NCBI RefSeq assembly: GCF_004795255.1
Contig: NZ_SSBQ01000002.1
Location: 5,428,001-5,492,000 of the forward strand
Origin: Streptomyces sp. RKND-216
GTDB lineage: Bacteria > Actinomycetota > Actinomycetes > Streptomycetales > Streptomycetaceae
Direction: 5' to 3'
Length of the DNA: 64,000 nt
Part shown: piece after piece, positions 8,013 to 15,794 of the stretch
How positions within the stretch are numbered: the stretch's first letter is position 1
How the letters are laid out: every line of letters starts with the position of its first letter
Made by a program: the position numbers and the translations under genes
The notes under the pieces: generated by a model
Told to the model about the DNA's origin: nothing
Database searches by the model: none
What the model saw: only the letters and a program-made list of their open reading frames with translations

Positions 8013-8870
8013 GTGACCACCACCCTCCGCCCCGCAGGCCCGGAGGAGCCCGGCGACGTCGCGTCCCCGGGCACCTCCCGCAGCCGCCGCTACGACATCT
8101 GCGTCAACGGGCGCCGGGCCGGCGGCCTCCACGTCACCGCGGCCGACGAGCACGGGCTGCGCACCGGCCGCATCGCCGCGATCGAGGTGGACGAGCCAGA
8201 CCGGCACCGGGGCCGCGCGACCGTGGCCGCCCTGGCCGCCGAGGAACTCCTGCGCGGCTGGGGCTGCGTACGCCTCGCCCTCGCCGTCCCGGCCGCCGCA
8301 CAGCCCGCACTGCGGCTGGCGGCAGCCCTCGGCTACACCGAGCTGGCTCGCCACCTGCTCACGGAGCTCCACCCGCACGGCCCGCCGGCCGTCCCGCCCG
8401 ACGGCGTCCGCCTGCGGCCGATGACGGACGACCACTTCCGGGAGTGGAGCGCGCGCGACCTGACCCAGCTCGCCGCGGCGCTGACCGCCGACGGCGCCGC
8501 ACCGGAACGCGCCGCGCTGGACGCCGAACGCGCCCAGCGCGCCCTGCTGCCGGACGGTCCCGACACGCCGGGGATGTCCTTCCACCAGCTGCTACACGAA
8601 GACAGCGCGGTCGGAGTCCTCTGGCTGCGTCTCGATGGGGCACCACGCCCGGACGCCGACGCCTGGGTGTACGCGGTCGAGGTCGACGCGGAGCAACGCG
8701 GCCGTGGCCACGGCCGCACCCTGATGCGGGCCGCCGAGGACGTGTGCCGCGAGGCGGGCGCGCGGGTACTCGGCCTGAACGTGCACAGCGGCAACACCCC
8801 GGCCCGCAAGCTGTACGCATCCCTCGGCTACCGGCCCGTGGAACACCACCTGGCCAAGCCGCTGCTGTGA
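8013..8870 (+). CDS. Tandem GNAT N-acetyltransferase
   Basis: A 285-residue protein with two GNAT domains. The first (about 30-120) has 'IEVDEPDRHRGRATVAALAA'; the second (about 135-285) has the classical acetyl-CoA loop 'VEVDAEQRGRGHGRTLMRAA' and 'LNVHSGNTPARKLYASLGY'. The first acetyl-CoA loop is weaker ('RHRGRAT'), so the N-terminal domain may be structural. GTG 8013 starts four bases after the pabC stop, so it is probably cotranscribed with pabBC. The substrate is unknown and no direct folate role is implied. Confidence 0.85.
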   Translation: MTTTLRPAGPEEPGDVASPGTSRSRRYDICVNGRRAGGLHVTAADEHGLRTGRIAAIEVDEPDRHRGRATVAALAAEELLRGWGCVRLALAVPAAAQPALRLAAALGYTELARHLLTELHPHGPPAVPPDGVRLRPMTDDHFREWSARDLTQLAAALTADGAAPERAALDAERAQRALLPDGPDTPGMSFHQLLHEDSAVGVLWLRLDGAPRPDADAWVYAVEVDAEQRGRGHGRTLMRAAEDVCREAGARVLGLNVHSGNTPARKLYASLGYRPVEHHLAKPLL

Positions 8871-8898
8871 CCGGCCGGAGCCGGCCCGGGCCAGTGGC

Positions 8899-9417
8899 TC
8901 ACGACCGGGCGCGTCCGAGGAGCCGGTCGGCGATCTCCTCGATGCGCTCCCGCAGGCCCTCCTGGCTCTTTCCGCCGTCCATCCGCTCGCCGTCGATGAC
9001 GTACGTCGGCGTGCCGGTGACGCCGATCGCCTGCCCCTCCGCCTGGTCGGCGTCCACCACCAGCAGGTGCCGGCCGTCCACCAGGGAGGTCGCGACCTCG
9101 TCGGGGTCCACCCCCACCTCGGCGGCCACCTCCAGCAGCAGTTCCTCGCCGCGCCCGCCCAGCTCCTCGGCACGCTCCAGCACGGCCGCCACGAATGTGT
9201 CGCCCCTGCCCTGCACGTAGGCCTCCTCCGCCGCCTGAGCCGCCGCGAAGGCGTGCTTGTGCTTCTCCAGCGGGAAGTGCCGCCACCTGATCTCCAGAGC
9301 GTCGCCGTACCGCTCGCGCAGGGCACGCAGGTCGTCCTGGGCGCGGCGGCAGTCCGTGCACTGGAGCTCACACCACACGTCGAGCACCGGGGGAATGGCG
9401 GGGGAGGAAGCGTTCAT
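8899..9417 (-). CDS. DsbA-fold thioredoxin-like protein
   Basis: A 172-residue thioredoxin-fold protein with active site 'CTDC' in 'WCELQCTDCRRAQDDLRAL', the inserted helical domain ('FAAAQAAEEAYVQGRGDTFV'), and the cis-Pro loop 'GVTGTPTYVIDG'. This is the DsbA/FrnE layout. There is no signal peptide or membrane segment, so it probably acts in the cytoplasm as an oxidoreductase or isomerase. It converges with the GNAT gene with a gap of 28 bases. The ATG at 9417 is the only start that gives the fold. Confidence 0.85.
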   Translation of the reverse strand: MNASSPAIPPVLDVWCELQCTDCRRAQDDLRALRERYGDALEIRWRHFPLEKHKHAFAAAQAAEEAYVQGRGDTFVAAVLERAEELGGRGEELLLEVAAEVGVDPDEVATSLVDGRHLLVVDADQAEGQAIGVTGTPTYVIDGERMDGGKSQEGLRERIEEIADRLLGRARS

Positions 9418-9534
9418 GGCGGACAGTCTCGCACCCCGCGGGCGGCGCCCCGGACCCTGACTTCCCCCGGATTCCGCCCCCGGCGTTCCCTGGAGGCATG
9501 GCCGCTCGGGCGGTCCGGGGTGCACGATGGAGAC

Positions 9535-10083
9535 ATGCTCACCACGACCGTGTGCGCCGCCCTCTCCGCGGCCGGCCTCGCCATCGCCCTCCTCACGGCC
9601 TACCGGCGCCGGTTCGCCGCTGCGACGCGCATCGCGGCATTCGCTCTGGTACCGATCGGGCTGGCCATGGCGGGCCTGATCAGCCTCGCCGGGAAGGTGG
9701 GCCGGGCTGTCGGCGGCTGGGCCACCGACCTGGTGCTCGACCCGGAGGTCTGGGCCGGCTTCGGCGTGCTCGCTCTCGCGGTCGTCCTGTACGTGATCGC
9801 TCGCGTCGCCGCCGGCCGGGGCTCCGGCCGGGAGCGGCAGCCGTCCCGCCGGGAGCGGCGTGCCACGGCCCGCGCCGAGCGGAAGGGGCTCGGCACGGCG
9901 AGTGCCCCGCAGGCGTCCACCGGAGCGCTGGGCACCGCGTCCGGAGCCACAGCTGGTGCACAGGCGGCCGGCCGTGCGGCGGAGCCGGCCACGGCTTCCG
10001 GCGAAGCGAGGGGCGGCCGTCCGGCGGGGGGCGAGGACGATTTCTCCGACATCGAGGCCATCCTGAAGAAGCACGGCATCTGA
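9535..10083 (+). CDS. Conserved two-helix membrane protein, unknown
   Basis: Encodes 182 residues. Hydrophobic helices lie at about 4-22, 31-52 and 75-93 ('GFGVLALAVVLYVIARVAAG'), followed by a basic stretch ('RERQPSRRERRATARAERK'), an Ala/Gly/Thr-rich linker and an acidic end 'DDFSDIEAILKKHGI', which looks like a short interaction motif. Similar Streptomyces proteins often carry the annotation 'cellulose synthase', for which nothing here gives support. ATG 9535 begins the first helix. Confidence 0.7.
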   Translation: MLTTTVCAALSAAGLAIALLTAYRRRFAAATRIAAFALVPIGLAMAGLISLAGKVGRAVGGWATDLVLDPEVWAGFGVLALAVVLYVIARVAAGRGSGRERQPSRRERRATARAERKGLGTASAPQASTGALGTASGATAGAQAAGRAAEPATASGEARGGRPAGGEDDFSDIEAILKKHGI

Positions 10084-10152
10084 CCAACCCGCCGCGGCAC
10101 CGGGCGTGTTGACCGGCGCCGCGGGGTCCGTCTGCGTCATCATCGGCGCGAG

Positions 10153-10416
10153 ATGCAGCGCACCACCCACGCCCTTCCAGGCGACATCGACGACCCGGGC
10201 CGAGCCCTCGCGCCGGCCCCCGCCCCCACTTCGACGCCGGTCCCCGTTCCGCCGTCCGCGGCGCTCCCCGTCCCGCCCGAGGTCGTCGGCCGGGAGCCGG
10301 AGGAGGAGGCGCGGGGCTGCCTCTTCGCGCTCTCCCAGCCGCCGCTGATGCTCTTCCTCGCCGTGATCGGCGCGCTGCTGGGCCTGTGCGGGGTGCACGA
10401 CCTGCTGATCCTGTGA
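10153..10416 (+). CDS. Small membrane protein, unknown
   Basis: Encodes 87 residues: a Pro/Ala-rich N-terminal half and a C-terminal hydrophobic helix ('PPLMLFLAVIGALLGLCGVHD'). The ordered tail and the codon pattern suggest a real gene, but no family was recognised. It converges with the CGNR gene; a weak 6-bp hairpin (10429-10434 with 10447-10452) lies in the 40-base gap. Confidence 0.55.
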   Translation: MQRTTHALPGDIDDPGRALAPAPAPTSTPVPVPPSAALPVPPEVVGREPEEEARGCLFALSQPPLMLFLAVIGALLGLCGVHDLLIL

Positions 10417-10456
10417 CCTCGGCGGGGCCCGGACGCCTTCGGCGCCGTCCGGCGGG

Positions 10457-11020
10457 TCAGCCGGCGTCCGCGGACTCCCGCTGCCGCGCCCGGTACGCGG
10501 CCACGTGCAGCCGGTTCCCGCAGGTACGGCTGTCGCAGTAGCGGCGGGAGCGGTTGCGGGAGAGATCGATGAAGGCCCGCCCGCAGTCCGGGGCCTCGCA
10601 CCGCCGCAGGCGCTCCCGCTCCCCGGCGACGAGGATGAACGCCAGCGCCATCCCGCCGTCCGCGGCGAGGTGGTCCGCCACGGAGGCGCCGGGCGCGAAG
10701 TAGTGCACGTGCCAGTCGTAGCCGTCGTGGTCGGTGAGCTGCGGCGTCGTGCCGGCCTCCGCGACCAGCGCGTTGATCAGCTTCGAGGCGGTGCGGGCGT
10801 CGGGCGCCGCGAAGACGCCGGCGAAGCGGTCCCGCACCGAGCGGACCGCCTTGAGGTCGTCCTCTCCGAGCGCGCCGACGTCGCTGACCGCGTTGCGGTC
10901 CACATATGCGCGCAGTTCGTCGACGGAGAGCAGACCGTCGGGCGTGTCACCGTCCGGCGCGGTGTTGAGCAGGTCGACGACGTCGTCGAGTGCGCACCGG
11001 GTGTCGTGGTTGATCTGCAC
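10457..11020 (-). CDS. CGNR zinc-finger, ABATE-domain protein
   Basis: A 187-residue protein with an N-terminal helical ABATE domain (about 5-130) and a C-terminal zinc finger: 'RCEAPDCGRAFID' and 'RRYCDSRTCGNRLHVAAYRAR', the CGNR motif with four Cys ligands. Proteins of this type are presumed stress-linked transcription factors. It ends next to small membrane-protein genes and starts about 170 bases from ssgB, on the same strand. Confidence 0.88.
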   Translation of the reverse strand: MQINHDTRCALDDVVDLLNTAPDGDTPDGLLSVDELRAYVDRNAVSDVGALGEDDLKAVRSVRDRFAGVFAAPDARTASKLINALVAEAGTTPQLTDHDGYDWHVHYFAPGASVADHLAADGGMALAFILVAGERERLRRCEAPDCGRAFIDLSRNRSRRYCDSRTCGNRLHVAAYRARQRESADAG

Positions 11021-11194
11021 CGTCGCTCCTGGCCTTCGGCGGGTGTCCGATGCCGCCCGAGCCTAGCCGCTGCCCGGGCGCGACGGCGCCGCCCCCGCGC
11101 GGTGCGCGCGGCGGCGGCGCCGTCGGCCGGGCCCGGCCACCGGCCACCGCAGCCGTCGCCCCGAGTCGGACGGCTGCGGCGGACCGGCGGAGTC

Positions 11195-11608
11195 TCAGCT
11201 CTCCGCGAGGATGTGCGAGAGCTCGGTGTCCAGGTCGAAGTGGCGGTGCTCCGTGCCGGGCGGCACAGCGGCGTCGGTCCGTTTGAGAAACGACTCGAGC
11301 GCCCGGGCGGGCGCTTCGAGCAGGGCTTCTCCCTCCGGGGAGCTGAGGGCGATGCACACGACTCCTTGACCGTGGCTGCGGGACGGCCAGACGCGGACGT
11401 CACCGGTGCCCGTGGGCCTGTGCAGGCCCTCGGCCAGGAGGTCGCGGGCGAAAACCCACTCGACGGTCTCCTCCGCGCCGGTGTGGAAGGTGGCGTGCAC
11501 GGCGTAGGGATCGGCCGTGTCGTACCGCAGGCCCGCGGGTACAGGCAGTGAGGACTCGCTCGAAACAACGAGGCGCAGGTGCAGCTCGCAGCTGACCGTG
11601 GTGTTCAT
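11195..11608 (-). CDS. ssgB: Sporulation-specific cell division protein SsgB
   Basis: A 137-residue SsgA-like protein. The sequence ('MNTTVSCELHLRLVVSSESS', 'YAVHATFHTGAEETVEWVFA', ending 'LDTELSHILAES') matches, as I recall it, the almost invariant SsgB of streptomycetes in length and essentially every residue. SsgB works with SsgA to mark future septum sites and recruit FtsZ to the membrane in aerial hyphae. It is a single-gene unit. The upstream 196 bases hold its promoter and separate it from a divergent broken gene. Confidence 0.95.
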   Translation of the reverse strand: MNTTVSCELHLRLVVSSESSLPVPAGLRYDTADPYAVHATFHTGAEETVEWVFARDLLAEGLHRPTGTGDVRVWPSRSHGQGVVCIALSSPEGEALLEAPARALESFLKRTDAAVPPGTEHRHFDLDTELSHILAES

Positions 11609-11804
11609 AAGCGCCAGGGCCTTTCGCTCAGTGTGCGCTCGGGGGTTCGCACGTCGGCGCAATCGACATGCCACCTACCGGCCGGTTGTAAACCCCTCTG
11701 ACCGATTTGTAAGGCTTGAGGTCGTTCGCGTGGCCGATCGGCATTTTCCTCGTACGTCCATTCGGGTGACGTGTGGGTGAGCGGCGTCCGGTAGGTTGGT
11801 GCCC

Positions 11805-12132
11805 ATGCGTGTGGAGCAGGATGCTGGGCCCGGGGCGAGGGTCGAGCGGCCGCTGGGCTCCCGTGCCCCGCGCTTCGTCCGCGGGCGCGTCCGCTCCACC
11901 TGAGCTGGCAGGTCGGAGTCTTCCTGGTCGGCCTGGCCGTGGTGGTCGCCGGAGTCGTCATGCTGGTGGTTCCGGGGCCGGGCTGGCTCACCGCCTTCGC
12001 GGGCATGGCCATCTGGGCGACCGAGTTCGTTTGGCCCAGCTGGTGATGCACTGGGCCCGGAGGAAGCTCCACCAGGGCAGGGAGTGGCTCAAGCACCGCC
12101 GGGCGGCACGTGCGGCTCGCGCGCGGTCATGA
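11805..12132 (+). pseudogene. PGPGW-type membrane protein gene broken by two frameshifts
   Basis: Three frames joined in order give one TIGR02611-like protein. Frame A (11805-11903) gives 'LGSRAPRFVRGRVRST' then stop. Frame B gives 'LHLSWQVGVFLVGLAVVVAG' and 'VPGPGWLTAFAGMAIWATEF' then stop near 12042. Frame C gives 'AQLVMHWARRKLHQGREWLK' and ends at 12132. Each join needs one missing base, the first near 11880-11900 and the second at 12032-12036, where 'TTTGGCCCAG' would need an extra G to read W-A-Q. Either the gene has decayed or the sequence has two base-call errors in GC-rich runs. Confidence 0.7.
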
Positions 12133-12169
12133 GCACCCCCTGACATGCGGTAATGTGGGCGCCGCGCCC

Positions 12170-12241
12170 GGGCGATTAGCTCAGCGGGAGAGCGCTTCGT
12201 TCACACCGAAGAGGTCACTGGTTCGAACCCAGTATCGCCCA
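12170..12241 (+). tRNA. tRNA-Val (CAC), copy 1
   Basis: A 72-base cloverleaf with acceptor GGGCGAT/ATCGCCC, discriminator A, anticodon stem CTTCG/CGAAG and loop TTCACAC, giving anticodon CAC for GTG codons. Encoded CCA is absent. A strong terminator follows directly. Confidence 0.95.
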
Positions 12242-12249
12242 CAGTCGAG

Positions 12250-12292
12250 GCCGGGTGGCCGGAATGGAAGGTTCCGGCCACCCGGCTTTTTT
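12250..12292 (+). terminator. Rho-independent terminator of the tRNA-Val gene
   Basis: Perfect 15-bp stem (12250-12264 with 12272-12286, left arm GCCGGGTGGCCGGAA), 7-base loop, then TTTTTT (12287-12292). This is the most classical terminator in the window. Confidence 0.92.
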
Positions 12293-12320
12293 CTGCCGTC
12301 CCCAGGTCCCGGAGGGTGCC

Positions 12321-12815
12321 GTGACGAGACCCTGGCACCGCTTCCGTTTCCGCAGCTCCTGGCGCCGCCTGCCGGCCCCGCCCGCCCGGATCTACGCCGA
12401 GCTGCAGCGGGTCGAGGACTACCCGGTCTGGTGGCCGCAGACCCGGGCGGCGTCACCGGCGGTCGCGGTCCGTAACAGGGAGACGGCCGAGATCCGCCTT
12501 CGCTCCTTCCTGCCGCTGGAGCACCGCGTCACACTGCGGGCCGAACGACGGGAGCCGCACCCGCCCGGACCGGACGGCGGTGACCTGGCCGTGGCCATGG
12601 ACGGGGACATGCGGGGCTGGGTCCGTTGCACGGTGCGCGCTGATTCCGGCGGGGGGAGCCGCGTGGACTTCGAGCAGTACACCGAGGTGGCGACGCCCCT
12701 GCTGCGGCTCGTCGCGCTGCCCGCCCGCCCCCTGCTGCGCGCCAACCACGCATGGATGATGCGCGCCGGACGCCGTGGACTCACCGCCCGGCTAAGGGGT
12801 TTGGACGAAGGGTGA
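12321..12815 (+). CDS. SRPBCC (polyketide cyclase-like) fold protein
   Basis: A 164-residue START/Bet v1-like protein. The N-terminus 'LPAPPARIYAELQRVEDYPV' with 'WWPQTRAA', the middle 'HRVTLRAERRE', and the C-terminal helix 'LLRANHAWMMRAGRRGLTAR' fit the fold, which binds hydrophobic ligands in a cavity. The GTG at 12321 has GGAGGG just upstream. It is isolated between two tRNA-Val genes, so context gives no function. Confidence 0.8.
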   Translation: MTRPWHRFRFRSSWRRLPAPPARIYAELQRVEDYPVWWPQTRAASPAVAVRNRETAEIRLRSFLPLEHRVTLRAERREPHPPGPDGGDLAVAMDGDMRGWVRCTVRADSGGGSRVDFEQYTEVATPLLRLVALPARPLLRANHAWMMRAGRRGLTARLRGLDEG

Positions 12816-12875
12816 CCAGCGGGGTATGGTGCTGCTCGTGCCGGACGCCGGAGCACCTCCGGGGCCGCACTTCGA

Positions 12876-12947
12876 GGGCGATTAGCTCAGTGGGAGAGCG
12901 CTTCGTTCACACCGAAGAGGTCACTGGTTCGAACCCAGTATCGCCCA
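12876..12947 (+). tRNA. tRNA-Val (CAC), copy 2
   Basis: A 72-base cloverleaf differing from the copy at 12170 by a single base in the D loop (CAGT for CAGC). Anticodon CAC, discriminator A, CCA not encoded. Followed by its own hairpin at 12957. Confidence 0.95.
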
Positions 12948-12956
12948 CCCTCAGCC

Positions 12957-12991
12957 GAAGGCCGGTCCCGTTGTCCGACGGGCCGGCCTTC
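12957..12991 (+). terminator. Hairpin terminator after tRNA-Val
   Basis: Arms GAAGGCCGGTCCC (12957-12969) and GGGCCGGCCTTC (12980-12991) pair over 12 positions with one bulged T; 10-base loop. It ends the tRNA-Val unit before thrS. Confidence 0.65.
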
Positions 12992-13128
12992 TCGCGTGCC
13001 GGGACCGCGTACGGCGCCCGGCGGGGTCCTGTGGGGCTTTCGCAGTGCGCCCCCAGCCCTCGGTACGATTCCCGCGGCGGCCGGTGAGCGTTCCGGCGCC
13101 GTCACGTCGAGACATTCAGGAGAGACCG

Positions 13129-15102
13129 GTGACAGACGTCCGTGTGATCATCCGACGCGATTCCGAGCGGGAAGAACGCGTGGTGACCACGGGCACCACG
13201 GCCGCCGCGCTCTTCGAGGGCGACCGTACGATCGTCGCCGCCCGCGTCGCCGGCCTGCTGCGCGACCTGACTCACCCCCTCGCCGACGGCGACGAGGTCG
13301 AGCCGGTCGTCCTCGGCAGCGACGACGGACTGGACATCCTCCGGCACTCCACCGCGCACGTCATGGCTCAGGCGGTCCAGGAACTCTTCCCGGAGGCCAA
13401 GCTCGGCATCGGCCCGCCCATCAAGGACGGCTTCTACTACGACTTCGACGTCGAGCAGCCCTTCCACCCCGACGACCTCAAGCGCATCGAGAAGAAGATG
13501 CAGGAGATCGTCAAGCGCGGCCAGCGCTTCTCCCGCCGCGTCACCACCGACGACGACGCCCGCGAGGAGCTGGCCGGCGAGCCGTACAAGCTGGAGCTGA
13601 TCGGCCTCAAGGGCGCCGCCGCGGACGCCGCCGAGGGCGCCTCCGCCGAAGTCGGCGCCGGCGAGCTGACCATCTACGACAACCTCGACGCCAAGACCGG
13701 CGAGCTGTGCTGGAAGGACCTCTGCCGCGGTCCGCACCTGCCCACCACCCGCCTGATCCCCGCCTTCAAACTGATGCGCAGTGCCGCCGCGTACTGGCGG
13801 GGGAGCGAGAAGAACAAGCAGCTCCAGCGCATCTACGGCACCGCCTGGCCCACGAAGGACGAGCTCAAGGCCCACCTGGAGTTCCTCGCCGAGGCCGAGA
13901 AGCGCGACCACCGCAAACTGGGCGCCGAACTCGACCTGTTCTCCATTCCGGAGGAGCTGGGCAGCGGCCTCGCGGTCTTCCACCCCAAGGGCGGCATCGT
14001 CCGCCGCGTGATGGAGGACTACTCGCGCAGGCGGCACGAAGAGGCCGACTACGACTTCGTCAACACCCCGCACATCAGCAAGAAGGGTCTCTTTGAGACC
14101 TCCGGCCACCTGCCGAACTACGCCGAGTCGATGTTCCCGCCCATGGAGTTCGAGGGGCAGGACTACTACCTCAAAGCCATGAACTGCCCGATGCACAACC
14201 TGGTGTTCCGCTCCCGCGGGCGGTCGTACCGGGAACTGCCGTTGCGCATGTTCGAGTTCGGCACCGTCTACCGGTACGAGAAGTCCGGCGTCGTGCACGG
14301 CCTCACCCGCGCCCGGGGCTTCACCCAGGACGACTCCCACATCTACTGCACCAAGGAGCAGATGGCGGACGAACTGGACGGTCTGCTCACCTTCGTGCTG
14401 AACCTCCTCCGCGACTACGGTCTCACCGACTTCGAGCTGGAGCTGTCCACCCGCGACGAGTCGGACAAGTTCATGGGCGAGCCGGCGGAGTGGGAGGAGG
14501 CCACTGAGGCGCTCCGCCAGGCCGCCGACAAGCAGGGGCTGCCGCTCGTCCCGGACCCCGGCGGCGCCGCCTACTACGGGCCGAAGATCTCGGTGCAGGC
14601 CAAGGACGCCATCGGCCGGAGCTGGCAGATGTCCACCATCCAGGTCGACTTCCAGCAGCCCAAGAGGTTCGAGCTGGAGTACACCGCGGCCGACGGCTCC
14701 CGACAGACGCCGGTGATGATCCACCGGGCCCTGTTCGGCTCGATTGAGCGGTTCTTCGCCGTCCTGCTGGAGCACTACGCCGGTGCCTTTCCGGCCTGGC
14801 TCGCCCCCGTCCAGGCCACCGGCATCCCCATCGGCGACACCCACGTCCCGTACCTGGAGGACTTCGCCGCCGAGGCCAAGCGGCAGGGGCTCCGGGTCGA
14901 GGTCGACAGCTCCTCCGACCGGATGCAGAAGAAGATCCGCAACGCGCAGAAGTCGAAGGTCCCCTTCATGATCATCGCCGGTGACGACGACGTCGCCGCC
15001 GGCGCCGTCAGCTTCCGCTACCGCGACGGTTCGCAGAAGAACGGCGTGGCCCGCGAGGACGCCCTCGCCGAGCTGCGCGCCGCGGTGGAGCAGCGGGCCT
15101 GA
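13129..15102 (+). CDS. thrS: Threonyl-tRNA synthetase
   Basis: A 657-residue class II synthetase, usual length. An N-terminal TGS domain (1-65) is followed by the editing domain with '[20 protein letters not shown]', then the catalytic core with '[11 protein letters not shown]' (zinc Cys), motif 2 '[20 protein letters not shown]', motif 3, and a C-terminal anticodon-binding domain. The GTG at 13129 has AGGAGAG six bases upstream. No T-box leader was found; the short gap from the tRNA-Val hairpin leaves little room. A hairpin follows at 15148. Confidence 0.96.
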   Translation: MTDVRVIIRRDSEREERVVTTGTTAAALFEGDRTIVAARVAGLLRDLTHPLADGDEVEPVVLGSDDGLDILRHSTAHVMAQAVQELFPEAKLGIGPPIKDGFYYDFDVEQPFHPDDLKRIEKKMQEIVKRGQRFSRRVTTDDDAREELAGEPYKLELIGLKGAAADAAEGASAEVGAGELTIYDNLDAKTGELCWKDLCRGPHLPTTRLIPAFKLMRSAAAYWRGSEKNKQLQRIYGTAWPTKDELKAHLEFLAEAEKRDHRKLGAELDLFSIPEELGSGLAVFHPKGGIVRRVMEDYSRRRHEEADYDFVNTPHISKKGLFETSGHLPNYAESMFPPMEFEGQDYYLKAMNCPMHNLVFRSRGRSYRELPLRMFEFGTVYRYEKSGVVHGLTRARGFTQDDSHIYCTKEQMADELDGLLTFVLNLLRDYGLTDFELELSTRDESDKFMGEPAEWEEATEALRQAADKQGLPLVPDPGGAAYYGPKISVQAKDAIGRSWQMSTIQVDFQQPKRFELEYTAADGSRQTPVMIHRALFGSIERFFAVLLEHYAGAFPAWLAPVQATGIPIGDTHVPYLEDFAAEAKRQGLRVEVDSSSDRMQKKIRNAQKSKVPFMIIAGDDDVAAGAVSFRYRDGSQKNGVAREDALAELRAAVEQRA

Positions 15103-15147
15103 CCGCAGCGCACCGGCAGGCGTGCCGGGCACACGCACCGATCACGT

Positions 15148-15178
15148 GAGGGCCCTGGGGCATCCCCCCGGGGCTCTC
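15148..15178 (+). terminator. Hairpin terminator after thrS
   Basis: Arms 15148-15160 (GAGGGCCCTGGGG) and 15166-15178 pair over 13 positions including two G-T wobbles; 5-base loop. Lies 45 bases after the thrS stop and before the HIT gene start. Confidence 0.6.
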
Positions 15179-15195
15179 GCCATATGCTGGCACCC

Positions 15196-15747
15196 ATGAG
15201 CAGCGAGCAGCCCGAGCAGCAGATCGGAGTGGGCGCGCCGGACGCGTTCCAGCGCATGTGGACCCCGCACCGCATGGCCTACATCCAGGGGGAGAACAAG
15301 CCCAACGGGCCGGGCTCCGGTGACGGCTGCCCGTTCTGCTCGATCCCCTCCAAAAGCGACGAGGACGGGCTGATCGTCGCCCGCGGCGAGCAGGTCTACG
15401 CCGTCCTCAACCTGTACCCCTACAACGGCGGTCACCTGATGACCGTCCCCTACCGGCACGTCGCGGACTACACCGGACTCGACCGCGAGGAGACCGCCGA
15501 ACTCGCCGAGTTCACCAAGCGGGCGATGACCACGCTGCGGAAGGTGTCCGGTGCGCACGGCTTCAACATCGGCATGAATCAGGGATCCGTCGCCGGCGCG
15601 GGCATCGCCGCGCACCTGCACCAGCACCTGGTGCCGCGCTGGGGCGGCGACACCAACTTCATGCCGGTCGTCGGCCACACCCGCATCCTTCCGCAGCTCC
15701 TCGCCGACACCCGGCGGTTGCTCGCGGAGGCCTGGCCCGGGGCGTGA
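15196..15747 (+). CDS. HIT-family nucleotide hydrolase
   Basis: A 183-residue histidine-triad protein with 'AHLHQHLVPRWGGD' as the HxHxH active site and the N-terminal half 'CPFCSIPSKSDEDGLIVARG' in which the paired Cys may bind zinc. Members cleave AMP or nucleosides from dinucleotides such as Ap4A. In mycobacteria, an equivalent gene directly precedes the PI-phosphate synthase gene of PIM biosynthesis; here two minus-strand genes intervene. ATG 15196 is preferred; ATG 15184 is also in frame. Confidence 0.88.
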   Translation: MSSEQPEQQIGVGAPDAFQRMWTPHRMAYIQGENKPNGPGSGDGCPFCSIPSKSDEDGLIVARGEQVYAVLNLYPYNGGHLMTVPYRHVADYTGLDREETAELAEFTKRAMTTLRKVSGAHGFNIGMNQGSVAGAGIAAHLHQHLVPRWGGDTNFMPVVGHTRILPQLLADTRRLLAEAWPGA

Positions 15748-15794
15748 CCGCCGGGCGGGGGGCGGCCTCCGACGGCCACGGCCTCCGCCCGCGC

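Noticed and set aside
9498..10112. Alternative plus-strand frame overlapping the membrane protein at 9535
   Set aside because: Arg/Gly/Pro-rich throughout with no hydrophobic pattern; the frame starting at 9535 has clear membrane helices.
11773..12132. A 119-residue open frame over the PGPGW gene
   Set aside because: Only its C-terminal 32 residues belong to the family; the rest is an out-of-frame reading of the other two segments.
13012..13128. Possible T-box leader before thrS
   Set aside because: The gap is too short and no antiterminator or specifier stem was seen.
13102..15138. Long minus-strand open frame opposite thrS
   Set aside because: Mirror frame of a GC-rich gene; its translation has no motifs. 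The same applies to many long frames opposite relA, secD, hisS, alaS and mltG.
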